This document shows positions 49,794 through 59,031 of a stretch of DNA of 64,000 nucleotides, piece after piece. How positions within the stretch are numbered: the first letter of the stretch is position 1; each line of letters opens with the position of its first letter. The stretch lies in assembly GCA_913055875.1 (NCBI GenBank), contig CAJXJY010000014.1, positions 25,691-89,690 on the forward strand, given 5' to 3'. The notes beneath the pieces are model-generated. The model was not told the DNA's origin, did not search any database, and saw only the letters and a program-made list of their open reading frames with translations. The stretch comes from an uncultured Altererythrobacter sp. GTDB lineage: Bacteria; Pseudomonadota; Alphaproteobacteria; Sphingomonadales; Sphingomonadaceae. A program made the position numbers and the translations under genes.

Positions 49794-50500
49794 CCCGTCC
49801 GGTCTTCGCGATCCGCCCCGAGCCGGGGCTCGCGGCGACCGTCTCGCTAGCGCGCGCATCGGGGCTGGACGTGGTCGCCGAACCGCTGTCCGAAGTATGC
49901 CCGGTCGCTTGGACTCCGCCATCGGATGGCAGCTTCGACAGTCTCCTGTTCGGCAGCGCGAATGCGATTCGGCATGGCGGCGAGGCGCTGCGGCGGTGGC
50001 GCGGACGATCGGCCTATGTGGTCGGCGAGACCACGGCGGAGGTCGCGCGCGAGGCCGGTTTCGCGATCGCGCGGACCGGCAGCGGCGGGTTGCAGGCTCT
50101 GCTCGACGAACTGGCACCGGGAGCCCGGCAGATGCGTTCGCACGGCGCCGGCGACATGCGCCTGTTGCGCCTTGCCGGGGAGAGGCACCTCCCGCTGGCG
50201 GTACCGGAGGGAATTACGATACAGACCATCGTAATCTATCGTGTGGTCCATCTCCCGGTCCCGGAAACGCTGGAACGGCGGTTGCGCGAAGGCGGCACGG
50301 TGCTGCTCCATTCCGCCGAGGCCGCGCGCCATTTCGCAGATGAATGCGAGCGTCTCGCGCTCGATCGATCGCTATTGGCGGTGGCCGCGCTGTCGCCGCG
50401 GATCGCCGAGGCGGCGGGTCCCGGCTGGCGGCGCATCGCGGCGTCGCCCACACCCGCGGACGGCGCCTTGCTGGAATTGGCCCGCGACATGTGCCATTGA
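49790..50500 (+). CDS. hemD: Uroporphyrinogen-III synthase
   Basis: A 236-residue protein with the two-lobed HemD layout: 'LLFGSANAIRHGGEALRRW' in lobe 1 and 'VLLHSAEAARHFADEC' in lobe 2, both typical substrate-loop segments. HemD sequences diverge strongly, so the call also leans on the hemC neighbour. GTG 49790 overlaps the hemC stop. It would close the tetrapyrrole ring. Confidence 0.9.
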   Translation: MTRPVFAIRPEPGLAATVSLARASGLDVVAEPLSEVCPVAWTPPSDGSFDSLLFGSANAIRHGGEALRRWRGRSAYVVGETTAEVAREAGFAIARTGSGGLQALLDELAPGARQMRSHGAGDMRLLRLAGERHLPLAVPEGITIQTIVIYRVVHLPVPETLERRLREGGTVLLHSAEAARHFADECERLALDRSLLAVAALSPRIAEAAGPGWRRIAASPTPADGALLELARDMCH

Positions 50501-50553
50501 TCTACCGGGACGGCATCCCCTAGGGGTGCCGCTGGGTCGCAGAACGGACGTAG

Positions 50554-51474
50554 ATGAACGATTACACTGGCCAGCGCCGCGCAGGCAGTTCGCTGAAGTC
50601 GTATCTCTGGATCGCACTCGGCAGTTTCGCCGTGGGCGCGCTCCTGATCGGCTATCTCGCCTGGCGCGCCAATCCGGACATGTTCTTCATCGCCGGTTCC
50701 GATACCGCACAGGAAGAACCGGTCGAGGACGAGGCGGAGCCAGGACCCGTTGCCGCTGCGACGCCCGAGCCGACCCCGACGCCCACCGCGAGCGAGCCGG
50801 CGGCGGCGGAGGCGGTCGAGCGGGTGGCCGAGCAGCAGGGCGGCTTCGAACAGCGGCTCACCGCCGCCGAGCAGCGGCTCGCGCGGCTCGACCTGCAATC
50901 CGAAGCCGCGGCCGGCAATGCGGCGCGGGCCGAAGGTCTGCTCATCGCCTTTGCCACCAGGCGCTCGATCGAGCGCGGGGCCGAACTCGGCTATCTCGCC
51001 GACCAATTGCGGTTGCGGTTCGGCGATGCGCTGCCCAACGCGGTCAACACCACGATCGCCTTTTCGCGCGAACCGGTCACGCTCGGCGATCTCGTCGCCC
51101 GGCTCGAAGGGCTGGCGCCCGAACTCAAGGACGATTCCGAGCAGCCCTTCTTCGACCGTCTCGGCCGCGAGGTGAGCGGGCTGTTCGTGATCCGGCGCGA
51201 GAGCACGCCTTCGCCGCAACCCGCACGGCGGCTGGAACGGGCGCGGTTCTTCCTCGAAAGCCGGCGCGTCGACAAGGCGATCGAGGAAGTGCGCAACATG
51301 CCCGGCGCGCCCAATGCGGAAAGCTGGATTCGCGATGCCGAACGCTACGCCTCGGCGCATCGCGCGCTCGACCTGATCGAGACCTCCGCCGTACTGGAAC
51401 CGCGCCGCCTGCGCGACGGCACCGGCTCGCGGATCGAACAGCCCAGCCCTGCCGGGGAAGGCGGCGGTATCTAG
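50554..51474 (+). CDS. Short alphaproteobacterial mitofilin (Mic60-like) protein
   Basis: A 306-residue protein with one transmembrane helix (16-38), a Pro/Thr/Glu-rich linker, a coiled coil (about 90-135) and a helical C-terminal domain. Alphaproteobacterial Mic60 genes sit beside hemC/hemD and have this order; Mic60 bends inner membranes and contacts the outer membrane. The C-terminal mitofilin signature is degenerate to the eye, so the family call leans on position. It converges with the ubiH-like gene by a 4-nt overlap. Confidence 0.7.
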   Translation: MNDYTGQRRAGSSLKSYLWIALGSFAVGALLIGYLAWRANPDMFFIAGSDTAQEEPVEDEAEPGPVAAATPEPTPTPTASEPAAAEAVERVAEQQGGFEQRLTAAEQRLARLDLQSEAAAGNAARAEGLLIAFATRRSIERGAELGYLADQLRLRFGDALPNAVNTTIAFSREPVTLGDLVARLEGLAPELKDDSEQPFFDRLGREVSGLFVIRRESTPSPQPARRLERARFFLESRRVDKAIEEVRNMPGAPNAESWIRDAERYASAHRALDLIETSAVLEPRRLRDGTGSRIEQPSPAGEGGGI

Positions 51475-52691
51475 GCCCTGAGCATTTCGGGCACGTCGCC
51501 CGAAACGCCGCGGGCTTCGTCCATGAACCAGCGCTTGAGCAGCGGCATACGCTGCACCCCGCCCATTCCGAAGCGCCGCACCGCCGAGGCGGCGGGGCCG
51601 GGAATGCCGAACAGCCGGGTCAGTCCATCGGTCGCCAGCGCGACCATGAAAGCGTCGAGCCCCCGCCACTTCTCGTAGCGCGCGAGCAATTGCGCATCGC
51701 CCGGTTCGAGACCGAGCCGAGCACCGTCGGCCAGCACTTCGACCAGTGCGCCGACATCGCGGAGGCCGAGATTGAGGCCCTGTCCGGCGATCGGGTGGAT
51801 ACCATGCGCCGAATCGCCCACCAGCGCGAGGCGATCGCCGGTGATCCGCGCGGTATGATGGAATCCCAGCGGAAAGGAGGCGCGTGGTCCGACCGCGGTG
51901 ACGGCGCCGAATAGGTCGCCCATCCGCTTGTCGACTTCGGCGAGGAAGGCGCGGTCGGACAGCTTGAGCGTCCCCGCCGCGTCGGCCTCGTCGACGGTCC
52001 ACACCAGCGCGCTGCGATGCGTCCCGTCCGCGCCGTCGAGCATCGGCAGCAGAGCGAACGGTCCGGCGGGGTAGAAGATTTCCCACGCGACGTTTTCATG
52101 GGGCTTCTCGTGTTCGAGGCCGGTAATGATCGCGCGGTGGCGATAGTCCCATTTGGCGATCGCGAGCCCGGCTTCCTCGCGCGTCGGCGAGCCGCGCCCC
52201 TCGGCTGCGATCATCAGCGCGCCGGCCAACTCCTGCCCGTCGGCGAGCGTCGCCGAAACCGCATGTTCGCCGCGTTCGCGCGCGACGATTTCGGCCTGCG
52301 AATGCCACGCGATCAGCGGTTCCCCGCGCGCCGCTTCGAACAAAGCGAGCCGCAATTGCCGGTTGGCGAACATCCGGCCCAGCGTGCCCTCATGCGGTTC
52401 GGGGGAGAAGTCGATCCGGCCCGGTTTCAGCTGGTCGGTCACCGCGATCGTAGCGATCGGGCAGGCGTGCTTATCGAGCCCCTCGGCGAGGCCGATATTG
52501 CGGAACAGGTTCCAGCTCGCGGTCGAGATCGCCGAGGCGCGCCCGTCGAAGCCCTCGGCGGTCAGTTCGGCGGGATCGGCGCGGTCGACCACATGGCTCG
52601 AAAAGCCCTCCTTCGCGGCGGCGAGCGCAAGGGTCATGCCGACCAGCCCTCCACCCAGAATCAGCAGGTCGCGCCGGTCGGACAAGGCCAT
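51471..52691 (-). CDS. UbiH/Coq6-family FAD monooxygenase (ubiquinone hydroxylase)
   Basis: A 406-residue flavoprotein. The FAD motif GGGLVG (13-18), an internal 'DGRASAIS' and the family signature 'GDSAHGIHPIAGQGLNLGLRD' are clear. Members hydroxylate the ubiquinone ring at C1, C5 or C6; alphaproteobacteria often have one or two broad-specificity versions, so UbiH, UbiF and UbiL cannot be told apart here. ATG 52691 is the natural start. Confidence 0.92.
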   Translation of the reverse strand: MALSDRRDLLILGGGLVGMTLALAAAKEGFSSHVVDRADPAELTAEGFDGRASAISTASWNLFRNIGLAEGLDKHACPIATIAVTDQLKPGRIDFSPEPHEGTLGRMFANRQLRLALFEAARGEPLIAWHSQAEIVARERGEHAVSATLADGQELAGALMIAAEGRGSPTREEAGLAIAKWDYRHRAIITGLEHEKPHENVAWEIFYPAGPFALLPMLDGADGTHRSALVWTVDEADAAGTLKLSDRAFLAEVDKRMGDLFGAVTAVGPRASFPLGFHHTARITGDRLALVGDSAHGIHPIAGQGLNLGLRDVGALVEVLADGARLGLEPGDAQLLARYEKWRGLDAFMVALATDGLTRLFGIPGPAASAVRRFGMGGVQRMPLLKRWFMDEARGVSGDVPEMLRA

Positions 52692-52746
52692 TTCCTCGAT
52701 TGCTCTCTCATTGCGGGTTCAGCGCCAGCCTCCTAGAGCGCGCGGC

Positions 52747-54849
52747 ATGGGCGAAGCAAGGAACTTGCGGTTGGGCATGGCCAGGCTGGCAATGCTGCTG
52801 GCGGCGTTGCTGGCGTGCTGGGCCGCGCATCCGGCGCTCGCGCAATCGCCCGGCAGCGATATCCGCGCCGAACTGGTCGCCGACGGGCCGCCCGTGCCGG
52901 GCGAGACATGGATGGTGGCGCTGCATTTCACCCCGCGCTCGCCCGAATGGCACGGATACTGGTCGAATCCCGGCGATGCCGGGCTCGGCATGGCGCTCGA
53001 CTGGCGGCTGCCCGAAGGCTGGGAGGCGCAGGAGCCGCTCTACCCGGTGCCCCGCAAACTGCTCATCGCCGACCTGATGAACCACGTCTACGAGGGCGAA
53101 TACGCCGTCCTCGTGCCGATCGCCGTGCCGCTGGACGCGGCGGTGACCAACCCGGTGCCCATCTCGGTAACGGCGGACTATCTCGCCTGCACGGACAAAT
53201 TGTGCGTTCCGCAGAGAGCCGAACTGACGCTGAACCCGTCGACCGCGCGCGCGGATCCCCGCTTCGCGCAATGGCGGAGCGCGGTCGCTCCGTTGCTCGA
53301 TAGCGCGGCCGGGTTCGAGATTGTCGATCTCCGCTTGCGGATCGGTATTCCGCTGCCCAGCAATACGAAATTGCGCGACCCGCACCTATACGTGCAGCAA
53401 CCCGATCTCGGCGGCGGAGCGCACCCGATATATGCCGCTCCCCAGACGTTCGTTCGCCAAGGCGACCTACTAGTTGCCGAGATGCCGCTGACAGGGTTCG
53501 ATCTCGACGGTGCTGGCAGGCCGATGCAGATAAGCGGTATCCTGAGCATGAAAGATGGCGCGGGCGTCCGCTTCGTCGCCGAGCCGCGCGACGTGCCGCT
53601 CGAAGATGTCAGGCCCCTAACGCTCGGCAGCGGCTCGCTCTCCCTGCCATGGCTCCTGCTGGCGGCGCTGGCGGGGGGACTGCTCCTCAACCTAATGCCG
53701 TGCGTGTTCCCGATCCTCAGCCTCAAGGCGCTGGCGCTGGCGAGGGCCGGTGGCGACGAGGCGGCGGCGAGGCGCGACGCGGTGGCCTATACCGCAGGAG
53801 CCGTTGTCGCGTGCCTGGCGCTGGGTGCAGTACTGCTGCTGCTGCGATCCGCCGGGGAGAATGTCGGCTGGGCGTTCCAGCTGCAGGAACCGGCGGTGGT
53901 GGTCGCATTGCTGCTGCTCGCGGTCGCGATCACCGCCAACTTTCTCGGGCTGTTCGAGGTTCCGGGAATGGCGGTTGCAGGCGGTAGCGCAACCGCGACC
54001 GGCTCGTTTTCGACCGGCCTCCTGGCAGCGTTCGTGGCGACGCCTTGCACCGGGCCGTTCATGGCTGCGGCGCTGGGCGCGGCGCTGCTGCTGCCGCCGC
54101 TCGAAGCGCTGCTGCTGTTCGGCGCTCTCGGGCTCGGGCTGGCGCTGCCGTTCGTGTTGATCGGCTTCGTGCCCGTGCTGCGTTCGCGCCTGCCTGCACC
54201 GGGGCGGTGGATGGAGCGGTTTCGCAAGTGGATGGCTCTGCCGATGGGCCTCACCGCGCTGGCGCTTGCGTGGCTGGTCTGGCGGATCGGCGGCGCGGGC
54301 TTCCTCGCCGGGGCGGCGATGTTGATGCTCGCACTCGTCGCGATTCTGTGGGGGCTGGGGCGCAGCCAGAGGGGCGGAGAGAGCGGATCTCTGCGCGCGC
54401 TGGCCGCGCTCGGCGGACTGGCGATCGCCGCCGTGCTGCTGATGCCGACCGCGCAGGCGCCGCAGCAAGCCGCCGACAGCCTGCTCGAGCCGCAGCCTTT
54501 CAGCGAACAGGCACTGGCCGAAGCGCGCACCACCGGGAAGCCGGTGTTCGTGTGGTTTACGGCGGACTGGTGCCTGACCTGCAAGGTCAACGAACGCGTC
54601 GCCATGGAGCGCGAAGCGACCCGCTCGGCGTTCGAACGGGCCGGAGTGATCGCGTTGCGCGGAGACTGGACGCGGCGCGACGAGGAGATCACGCAGTTCC
54701 TCACCCGACAGGGCGTGGCTGGAGTGCCGCTCTATCTGTGGTACGAACCGGGCGCGGACGCCGAACGTTTGCCGCAGGTGTTGACTTCCGACACGCTGAT
54801 AGAGCGGGCCGCTATCGATCGACCGCTTGCGGTTCCTCCGACACGTTGA
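52747..54849 (+). CDS. dsbD: Thiol:disulfide interchange protein DsbD (ScsB-like)
   Basis: A 700-residue membrane protein that carries electrons from cytoplasmic thioredoxin to the periplasm. The signal segment is followed by an N-terminal domain with the cysteine pair in 'LACTDKLCVPQ', eight helices with 'LMPCVFPILSLK' and 'ATPCTGPFMAA', and a C-terminal thioredoxin domain with 'ADWCLTCKVNE'. All three cysteine pairs are present. ATG 52747 or the downstream ATG 52777 could be the start. The 3' end overlaps a convergent lipoprotein gene by 38 nt. Confidence 0.93.
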   Translation: MGEARNLRLGMARLAMLLAALLACWAAHPALAQSPGSDIRAELVADGPPVPGETWMVALHFTPRSPEWHGYWSNPGDAGLGMALDWRLPEGWEAQEPLYPVPRKLLIADLMNHVYEGEYAVLVPIAVPLDAAVTNPVPISVTADYLACTDKLCVPQRAELTLNPSTARADPRFAQWRSAVAPLLDSAAGFEIVDLRLRIGIPLPSNTKLRDPHLYVQQPDLGGGAHPIYAAPQTFVRQGDLLVAEMPLTGFDLDGAGRPMQISGILSMKDGAGVRFVAEPRDVPLEDVRPLTLGSGSLSLPWLLLAALAGGLLLNLMPCVFPILSLKALALARAGGDEAAARRDAVAYTAGAVVACLALGAVLLLLRSAGENVGWAFQLQEPAVVVALLLLAVAITANFLGLFEVPGMAVAGGSATATGSFSTGLLAAFVATPCTGPFMAAALGAALLLPPLEALLLFGALGLGLALPFVLIGFVPVLRSRLPAPGRWMERFRKWMALPMGLTALALAWLVWRIGGAGFLAGAAMLMLALVAILWGLGRSQRGGESGSLRALAALGGLAIAAVLLMPTAQAPQQAADSLLEPQPFSEQALAEARTTGKPVFVWFTADWCLTCKVNERVAMEREATRSAFERAGVIALRGDWTRRDEEITQFLTRQGVAGVPLYLWYEPGADAERLPQVLTSDTLIERAAIDRPLAVPPTR

Positions 54850-55357
54850 TGGTTTCTTCGCGGCATTGCGCCACCAGCCGCGCGGGCCGCTCGCTCGGAT
54901 TGAGAATTACGGTGCCGGCCCCGGCTATCGTTGCCTCGACCTGGCGTCTGCCGGTCAGCACTTCGAGTTTGTCCGATTCCACGGGATAGGCACCGCGCCA
55001 CAGCCAAGCGCTGCCATTCCACATGGCGTCGACCGGCAGTCGTGCGACATGTCCGTTGCCGATCAGCGCCAGCATCGCCCTGGCTTCGGCATCGGCCGGG
55101 ACGAAGCGGGTCACGACGATCGAACGATCTTCGCACGCCAAGGCCATCACCGGCGCCTCGCCAGGCCTGCCGTAGATAATCCGCCCCGGCGTCTGGCTGT
55201 CCGCCCATACCGCGCCTTCGGTGTCGGGCGAGGGCAGTGGATCGCTGGCGAAGGCGCCGGTTTCGGAGAGATCGACGCGTTCGAGATAGTCGTCGGTCGC
55301 CGGCGGTTTGCAGGCGCTCGGCAGGATCAGGCACACGGAAACGAGCAGGCGAAGCAT
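54812..55357 (-). CDS. Small lipoprotein of unknown function
   Basis: A 181-residue protein with a lipobox (LPSAC, C16) and a mainly beta C-terminal part containing two further cysteines (about 74 and 164). I do not recognise a family. Its 3' end overlaps dsbD by 38 nt on the opposite strand, and the cysteines make it a possible DsbD client; that is speculation. Its start is preceded by 'AGGGCGCG'. Confidence 0.7.
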   Translation of the reverse strand: MLRLLVSVCLILPSACKPPATDDYLERVDLSETGAFASDPLPSPDTEGAVWADSQTPGRIIYGRPGEAPVMALACEDRSIVVTRFVPADAEARAMLALIGNGHVARLPVDAMWNGSAWLWRGAYPVESDKLEVLTGRRQVEATIAGAGTVILNPSERPARLVAQCREETINVSEEPQAVDR

Positions 55358-55519
55358 CGCGCCCTAAGGACACAGCTGCGCAGGCGGCGCAAGGTGGCCA
55401 CGGAGGCTGTGCACGCCTCTCAAGCCCTTGAATCGTTCGACGGACGCCCTGCGTCGTCCGACCGACGCCCGCTTCCGCACCGGTCGCCGTGCTATCCGGT
55501 AGCGACAGAGGAGGAGAGC

Positions 55520-56083
55520 ATGATCCGACATTGGGGGATATTGCCGCTGTGCGCCGCCTGCATGGCCGCGCCCGCGCTGGCGCAGGAAGCAACGCAGGCC
55601 GAGACCGCGCAACAGGCGCCCGGGACCGCCTTGCAGCAATTGCGGCATGTCGTCGGCACTTGGGACGTGGTGACCGAATTCCTCCGCTCCGACGGCTCGG
55701 TCGCGGGGGTGGCCGAAGGGACCTACGAGTTTGCCTGGGTGGTCGAGGACAAGGTCGTGCAGGGGGTGAGCAGGATCCCCGAATTCGGCATGGCCTCGGG
55801 CATATTGTTCTACCTTCGCCCCGGCACGAACGAGGTCGAGATGGTATCGGTCGGTGCCGACGGCCAGCTATGGGTGATGACCGGCCCGCAGAATTCCGAA
55901 ACCCGCCAGACGCCGGTCGTGACCATGCCCGACGGCACCACGCTGAAACTGCGCTTCACCCGCTTCAATGTGAGCGAGAACCGCTTCGAATCGCGCATGG
56001 AACGCTCGACCGACGGCGGGGAGACCTGGGGACCGGGCAACCACCAGGTGTTCATGCGGCGGGTGGATCAGCCTGCGGCGTAA
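55520..56083 (+). CDS. Exported DUF1579-like protein
   Basis: A 187-residue protein with a signal peptide (1-22, 'PALAQ') and a lipocalin-like domain that opens 'LRHVVGTWDVVTEF' and continues 'GTYEFAWVVEDKVVQGV', the pattern of DUF1579. A perfect GAGGAGAG precedes ATG 55520. Function is unknown; relatives occur as sugar- or stress-linked secreted proteins. It overlaps the HicB gene end-to-end. Confidence 0.8.
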   Translation: MIRHWGILPLCAACMAAPALAQEATQAETAQQAPGTALQQLRHVVGTWDVVTEFLRSDGSVAGVAEGTYEFAWVVEDKVVQGVSRIPEFGMASGILFYLRPGTNEVEMVSVGADGQLWVMTGPQNSETRQTPVVTMPDGTTLKLRFTRFNVSENRFESRMERSTDGGETWGPGNHQVFMRRVDQPAA

Positions 56084-56292
56084 ATGGCCGGGCGGTAGTG
56101 CGGTTCGGGGATCGGCATATTTAGCTCGGCAGCGGTTTCCAGCCAGCCTTCCATGGCATCCTGAATGCTAACAATGGCTTCGCTGGGAGTGTCACCATGC
56201 GCAGAGCAGTATTTCAGATCGGGGACGTCTGCGATCCAGCAGTCGTCCTCATCCGACCAGAATAGGTTGATATGGTAGCGTGGCTCGTTCAC
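56068..56292 (-). CDS. HicB-like antitoxin (orphan)
   Basis: A 74-residue HicB-fold protein: 'YHINLFWSDEDDCWIADVPDLKYCSAHGDTPSEAIVSIQDAMEGWL' covers the partial RNase H-like fold of HicB antitoxins. It lacks an added DNA-binding domain. GTG 56292 overlaps an upstream open frame's TGA (GTGA), as in toxin-antitoxin pairs, but that frame is cut off by a palindromic repeat and no HicA is recognisable on either side. Confidence 0.85.
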   Translation of the reverse strand: MNEPRYHINLFWSDEDDCWIADVPDLKYCSAHGDTPSEAIVSIQDAMEGWLETAAELNMPIPEPHYRPAIYAAG

Positions 56293-56364
56293 GGCTCGAC
56301 ATCTACGCCGTGTTCTTTTCGCTGTTCAAGAACTCGTGGAACCGATTTGGCACTACTGCCAGAT
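56289..56364 (-). pseudogene. Possible 3' remnant of a gene upstream of hicB
   Basis: About 25 codons are open in this frame ('SVPRVLEQRKEHGVDVEP' at the end), and its TGA overlaps the hicB GTG. Upstream it runs into the palindromic repeat at 56365. I cannot identify the family; it does not look like a HicA C-terminus. It could be chance, given the length. Confidence 0.25.
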
Positions 56365-56456
56365 CGTCACCCTGAACTTGTTTCAGGGTCCATCTCTCAA
56401 CCCGCGGCGTTGGTGAGGGTTGGCGAGATGGATGCTGAAACGAGTTCAGCATGACG
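56365..56456. repeat. Dispersed palindromic repeat, copy 2 (CGTCACCCTGAAC type)
   Basis: Arms at 56365-56393 and 56428-56456 mirror the element at 29604-29695, with the same 29-base arms and a similar spacer. Changes in one arm of the inner CCTGAAC stem are matched (CCCTGAAC with TTCAGGG), so the hairpin is kept. Confidence 0.85.
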
Positions 56457-56476
56457 GTGTGTGTTTGCGCGGGGGC

Positions 56477-56581
56477 TTACTTCTTTCGTCCGGCTTGAAA
56501 GGCGGCGATCACCGCGGCGATGATGGCGACGACCACCAGCAGGATGGTCAGGACGATCATGGCGAGTTCGAAGGGTGTCAT
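56477..56581 (-). CDS. 34-residue predicted membrane peptide
   Basis: MTPFELAMIVLTILLVVVAI then IAAVIAAFQAGRKK: one long hydrophobic helix and a basic end. GAGG sits six bases before ATG 56581, which I prefer to the longer 56746 start. Unknown function; such small membrane proteins are often overlooked. Confidence 0.55.
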   Translation of the reverse strand: MTPFELAMIVLTILLVVVAIIAAVIAAFQAGRKK

Positions 56582-56733
56582 TGGCTGCCTCGTTTTATGT
56601 GCAGCCAGAAAAGATTCACAAACTGATTTGAAAAGCAACACGTCCGCTAACAGGAACCTGACATGGCGCCAGAGATAAGGTGCTGAATTTAATCTACAAG
56701 ATATCCACAAGGAAATTGTCTCGTCGCACAGCG

Positions 56734-58920
56734 TCACCGCTTCCACTTCCGTTGCGTCCGCCCGTACCGCATTTTCCGCGTCCCCGGCCTGCCCTCGCTG
56801 CTGCGCCCCACCAGCGGCGCCTTCTTGTCGCCGTCCGACAAACCAAGTTCGTCGTTTTCCAGCCGCCGGATTTCGTCGCGTAGTCGCCCGGCCTCCTCGA
56901 ATTCCAGATCAGCCGCGGCCTCGCGCATGCGTTTTTCGAGGTCCTCGATATAGGCGCGCAGATTGTGGCCGACGAGGTTGTTGACCTCTTCGTCGCCGGT
57001 ATCGATGGTGACTCCATCCTTGCTCGCGGTATGCGCGACGATATCGGCGATCGCGCGGCGGATGGTCTGGGGGGTGATGCCGTTGGCTTCGTTGTACTCG
57101 CGCTGCTTTTCGCGGCGGCGCTCGGTTTCGGCCATCGCGCGTTCCATGCTACCGGTGACACGGTCGGCGTAGAGGATCACGCGTCCGTCGACATTGCGCG
57201 CGGCGCGGCCGATGGTCTGGATGAGGCTGGTTTCGGAGCGCAGGAAGCCCTCCTTGTCGGCGTCGAGGATGCACACCAGCCCGCATTCGGGGATATCGAG
57301 GCCCTCGCGGAGCAGGTTGATGCCGACCAGCACGTCGTAGACGCCGAGCCTGAGGTCGCGAATGAGCTCGATGCGTTCGAGCGTCTCGACGTCCGAATGC
57401 ATGTAGCGGACCCTGATCCCCGCCTCGTGCATGAATTCGGTCAGGTCCTCCGCCATCCGCTTGGTTAGCGTGGTGACGAGCGTGCGGTAACCTTTCGCCG
57501 CGGTCTTGCGGCATTCCTCGATACAGTCCTGCACCTGGTCCTCGACCGGGCGGACGTCGACCGGCGGATCGATCAGCCCGGTCGGGCGGATGACCTGTTC
57601 GGCGAAGACGCCGCCGGTCTGCTCCATCTCCCACCCACCGGGAGTGGCCGAGACGCAGAAGGTCTGCGGGCGCATCGCGTCCCATTCGTTGAACCTGAGC
57701 GGGCGGTTGTCGATGCAGCTCGGCAGGCGGAAGCCGTATTCGGCGAGCGTCAGCTTGCGGCGGTGGTCGCCGCGCGCCATCGCGCCGACCTGCGGCACCG
57801 TCTGGTGGCTCTCGTCGACGAACAGCAGCGCGTTTTCGGGCAGGTATTCGAACAGCGTGGGCGGCGGTTCTCCGGGGAGGCGGCCGGTGAGGAAGCGCGA
57901 ATAGTTCTCGATCCCCGCGCAGGAACCGGTCGCGGCGATCATTTCGAGGTCGAAATTGGTGCGCTGTTCGAGCCGCTGCGCTTCGAGCAACCGCCCTTCC
58001 TCATGCAGTTCCTTGAGCCGCTCCTCCAGCTCGAACTTGATCGCCTGCGTCGCCTGTTTCATCGTCGGGCCGGGGGTGACGTAATGCGAGTTCGCATAGA
58101 CGCGAACCTTGTCGAGGCTCGCCCCCTTCTTGCCCGTCAGCGGGTCGAATTCGCTGATCTCCTCGATCTCGTCGCCGAAGAAGGAGATGCGCCAGGCCAT
58201 GTCCTCGTAATGGCTCGGGAACAGCTCCAGATTGTCGCCGCGCACGCGGAAATTGCCGCGCGCGAAGGCGGCGTCGTTGCGCTTGTATTGCAGCGCGACG
58301 AGCTTGCGGATCAGCTCGCGCTGGTCCTGCGTCTTGCCCGCCTCGATATCGAAGATCATCGCCGAATAGGTTTCGACCGAACCGATCCCGTAGAGACAAC
58401 TGACCGAAGCGACGATCAGCACGTCGTCGCGTTCGAGAAGCGCGCGGGTGGCCGAGTGGCGCATCCGGTCGATCGCCTCGTTCACCGAGCTTTCCTTCTC
58501 GATATAGGTGTCCGACCGCGGCACGTAGGCCTCTGGCTGGTAATAGTCGTAATAGCTGACGAAATACTCGACCGCGTTGTTGGGGAAGAAGCTCTTGAAC
58601 TCGCCGTAGAGCTGCGCGGCGAGGATCTTGTTCGGTGCCAGCACCAGCGCGGGGCGCTGCAATTGCTCGACCACCTTGGCCATGGTGAAGGTCTTGCCGC
58701 TGCCGGTCACGCCGAGCAGCACTTGCGTCTGCTCGCCTTCGCGCGCCGCCCCGACCAGCTCTTCGATCGCGGTCGGCTGGTCGCCGGCGGGCTCGTAATC
58801 GGAGACCAGTTCGAACCTGCGCCCGCCCATCGACTTTTCGGGCCGCGCGGGTTTGTGCGGGGTGAACTCTCCGCTGGTGTCGGGTTCTTCGAGGCCGCGC
58901 CGGATAACGAGTTCTGCCAT
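56734..58920 (-). CDS. uvrB: Excinuclease ABC subunit B
   Basis: A 728-residue nucleotide-excision-repair helicase-like protein. Walker A '[10 protein letters not shown]', the beta-hairpin '[12 protein letters not shown]', helicase motifs '[12 protein letters not shown]' and '[15 protein letters not shown]', 'QTIGRAARN' and a C-terminal UVR motif that binds UvrC are visible. ATG 58920 is preferred; an in-frame ATG 58929 is also possible. It carries a slightly long N-terminal part (about 30 residues before the family core). Confidence 0.97.
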   Translation of the reverse strand: MAELVIRRGLEEPDTSGEFTPHKPARPEKSMGGRRFELVSDYEPAGDQPTAIEELVGAAREGEQTQVLLGVTGSGKTFTMAKVVEQLQRPALVLAPNKILAAQLYGEFKSFFPNNAVEYFVSYYDYYQPEAYVPRSDTYIEKESSVNEAIDRMRHSATRALLERDDVLIVASVSCLYGIGSVETYSAMIFDIEAGKTQDQRELIRKLVALQYKRNDAAFARGNFRVRGDNLELFPSHYEDMAWRISFFGDEIEEISEFDPLTGKKGASLDKVRVYANSHYVTPGPTMKQATQAIKFELEERLKELHEEGRLLEAQRLEQRTNFDLEMIAATGSCAGIENYSRFLTGRLPGEPPPTLFEYLPENALLFVDESHQTVPQVGAMARGDHRRKLTLAEYGFRLPSCIDNRPLRFNEWDAMRPQTFCVSATPGGWEMEQTGGVFAEQVIRPTGLIDPPVDVRPVEDQVQDCIEECRKTAAKGYRTLVTTLTKRMAEDLTEFMHEAGIRVRYMHSDVETLERIELIRDLRLGVYDVLVGINLLREGLDIPECGLVCILDADKEGFLRSETSLIQTIGRAARNVDGRVILYADRVTGSMERAMAETERRREKQREYNEANGITPQTIRRAIADIVAHTASKDGVTIDTGDEEVNNLVGHNLRAYIEDLEKRMREAAADLEFEEAGRLRDEIRRLENDELGLSDGDKKAPLVGRSSEGRPGTRKMRYGRTQRKWKR

Positions 58921-59031
58921 ACCCGCCATATGAGGCGACGCGGCGTCCTTGTGAAGTGAGGAGGGGGGCGATAGGCTCGGCAGCGGTTCGGGGAGTCGGT
59001 CGGGCTTCCTGCTTGTGGGGAGAATACAGCA

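Noticed and set aside
56293..56365. hicA toxin gene upstream of hicB
   Set aside because: None of the three minus-strand frames shows the short dsRBD-like HicA sequence with its catalytic His; only a 25-codon remnant is open.
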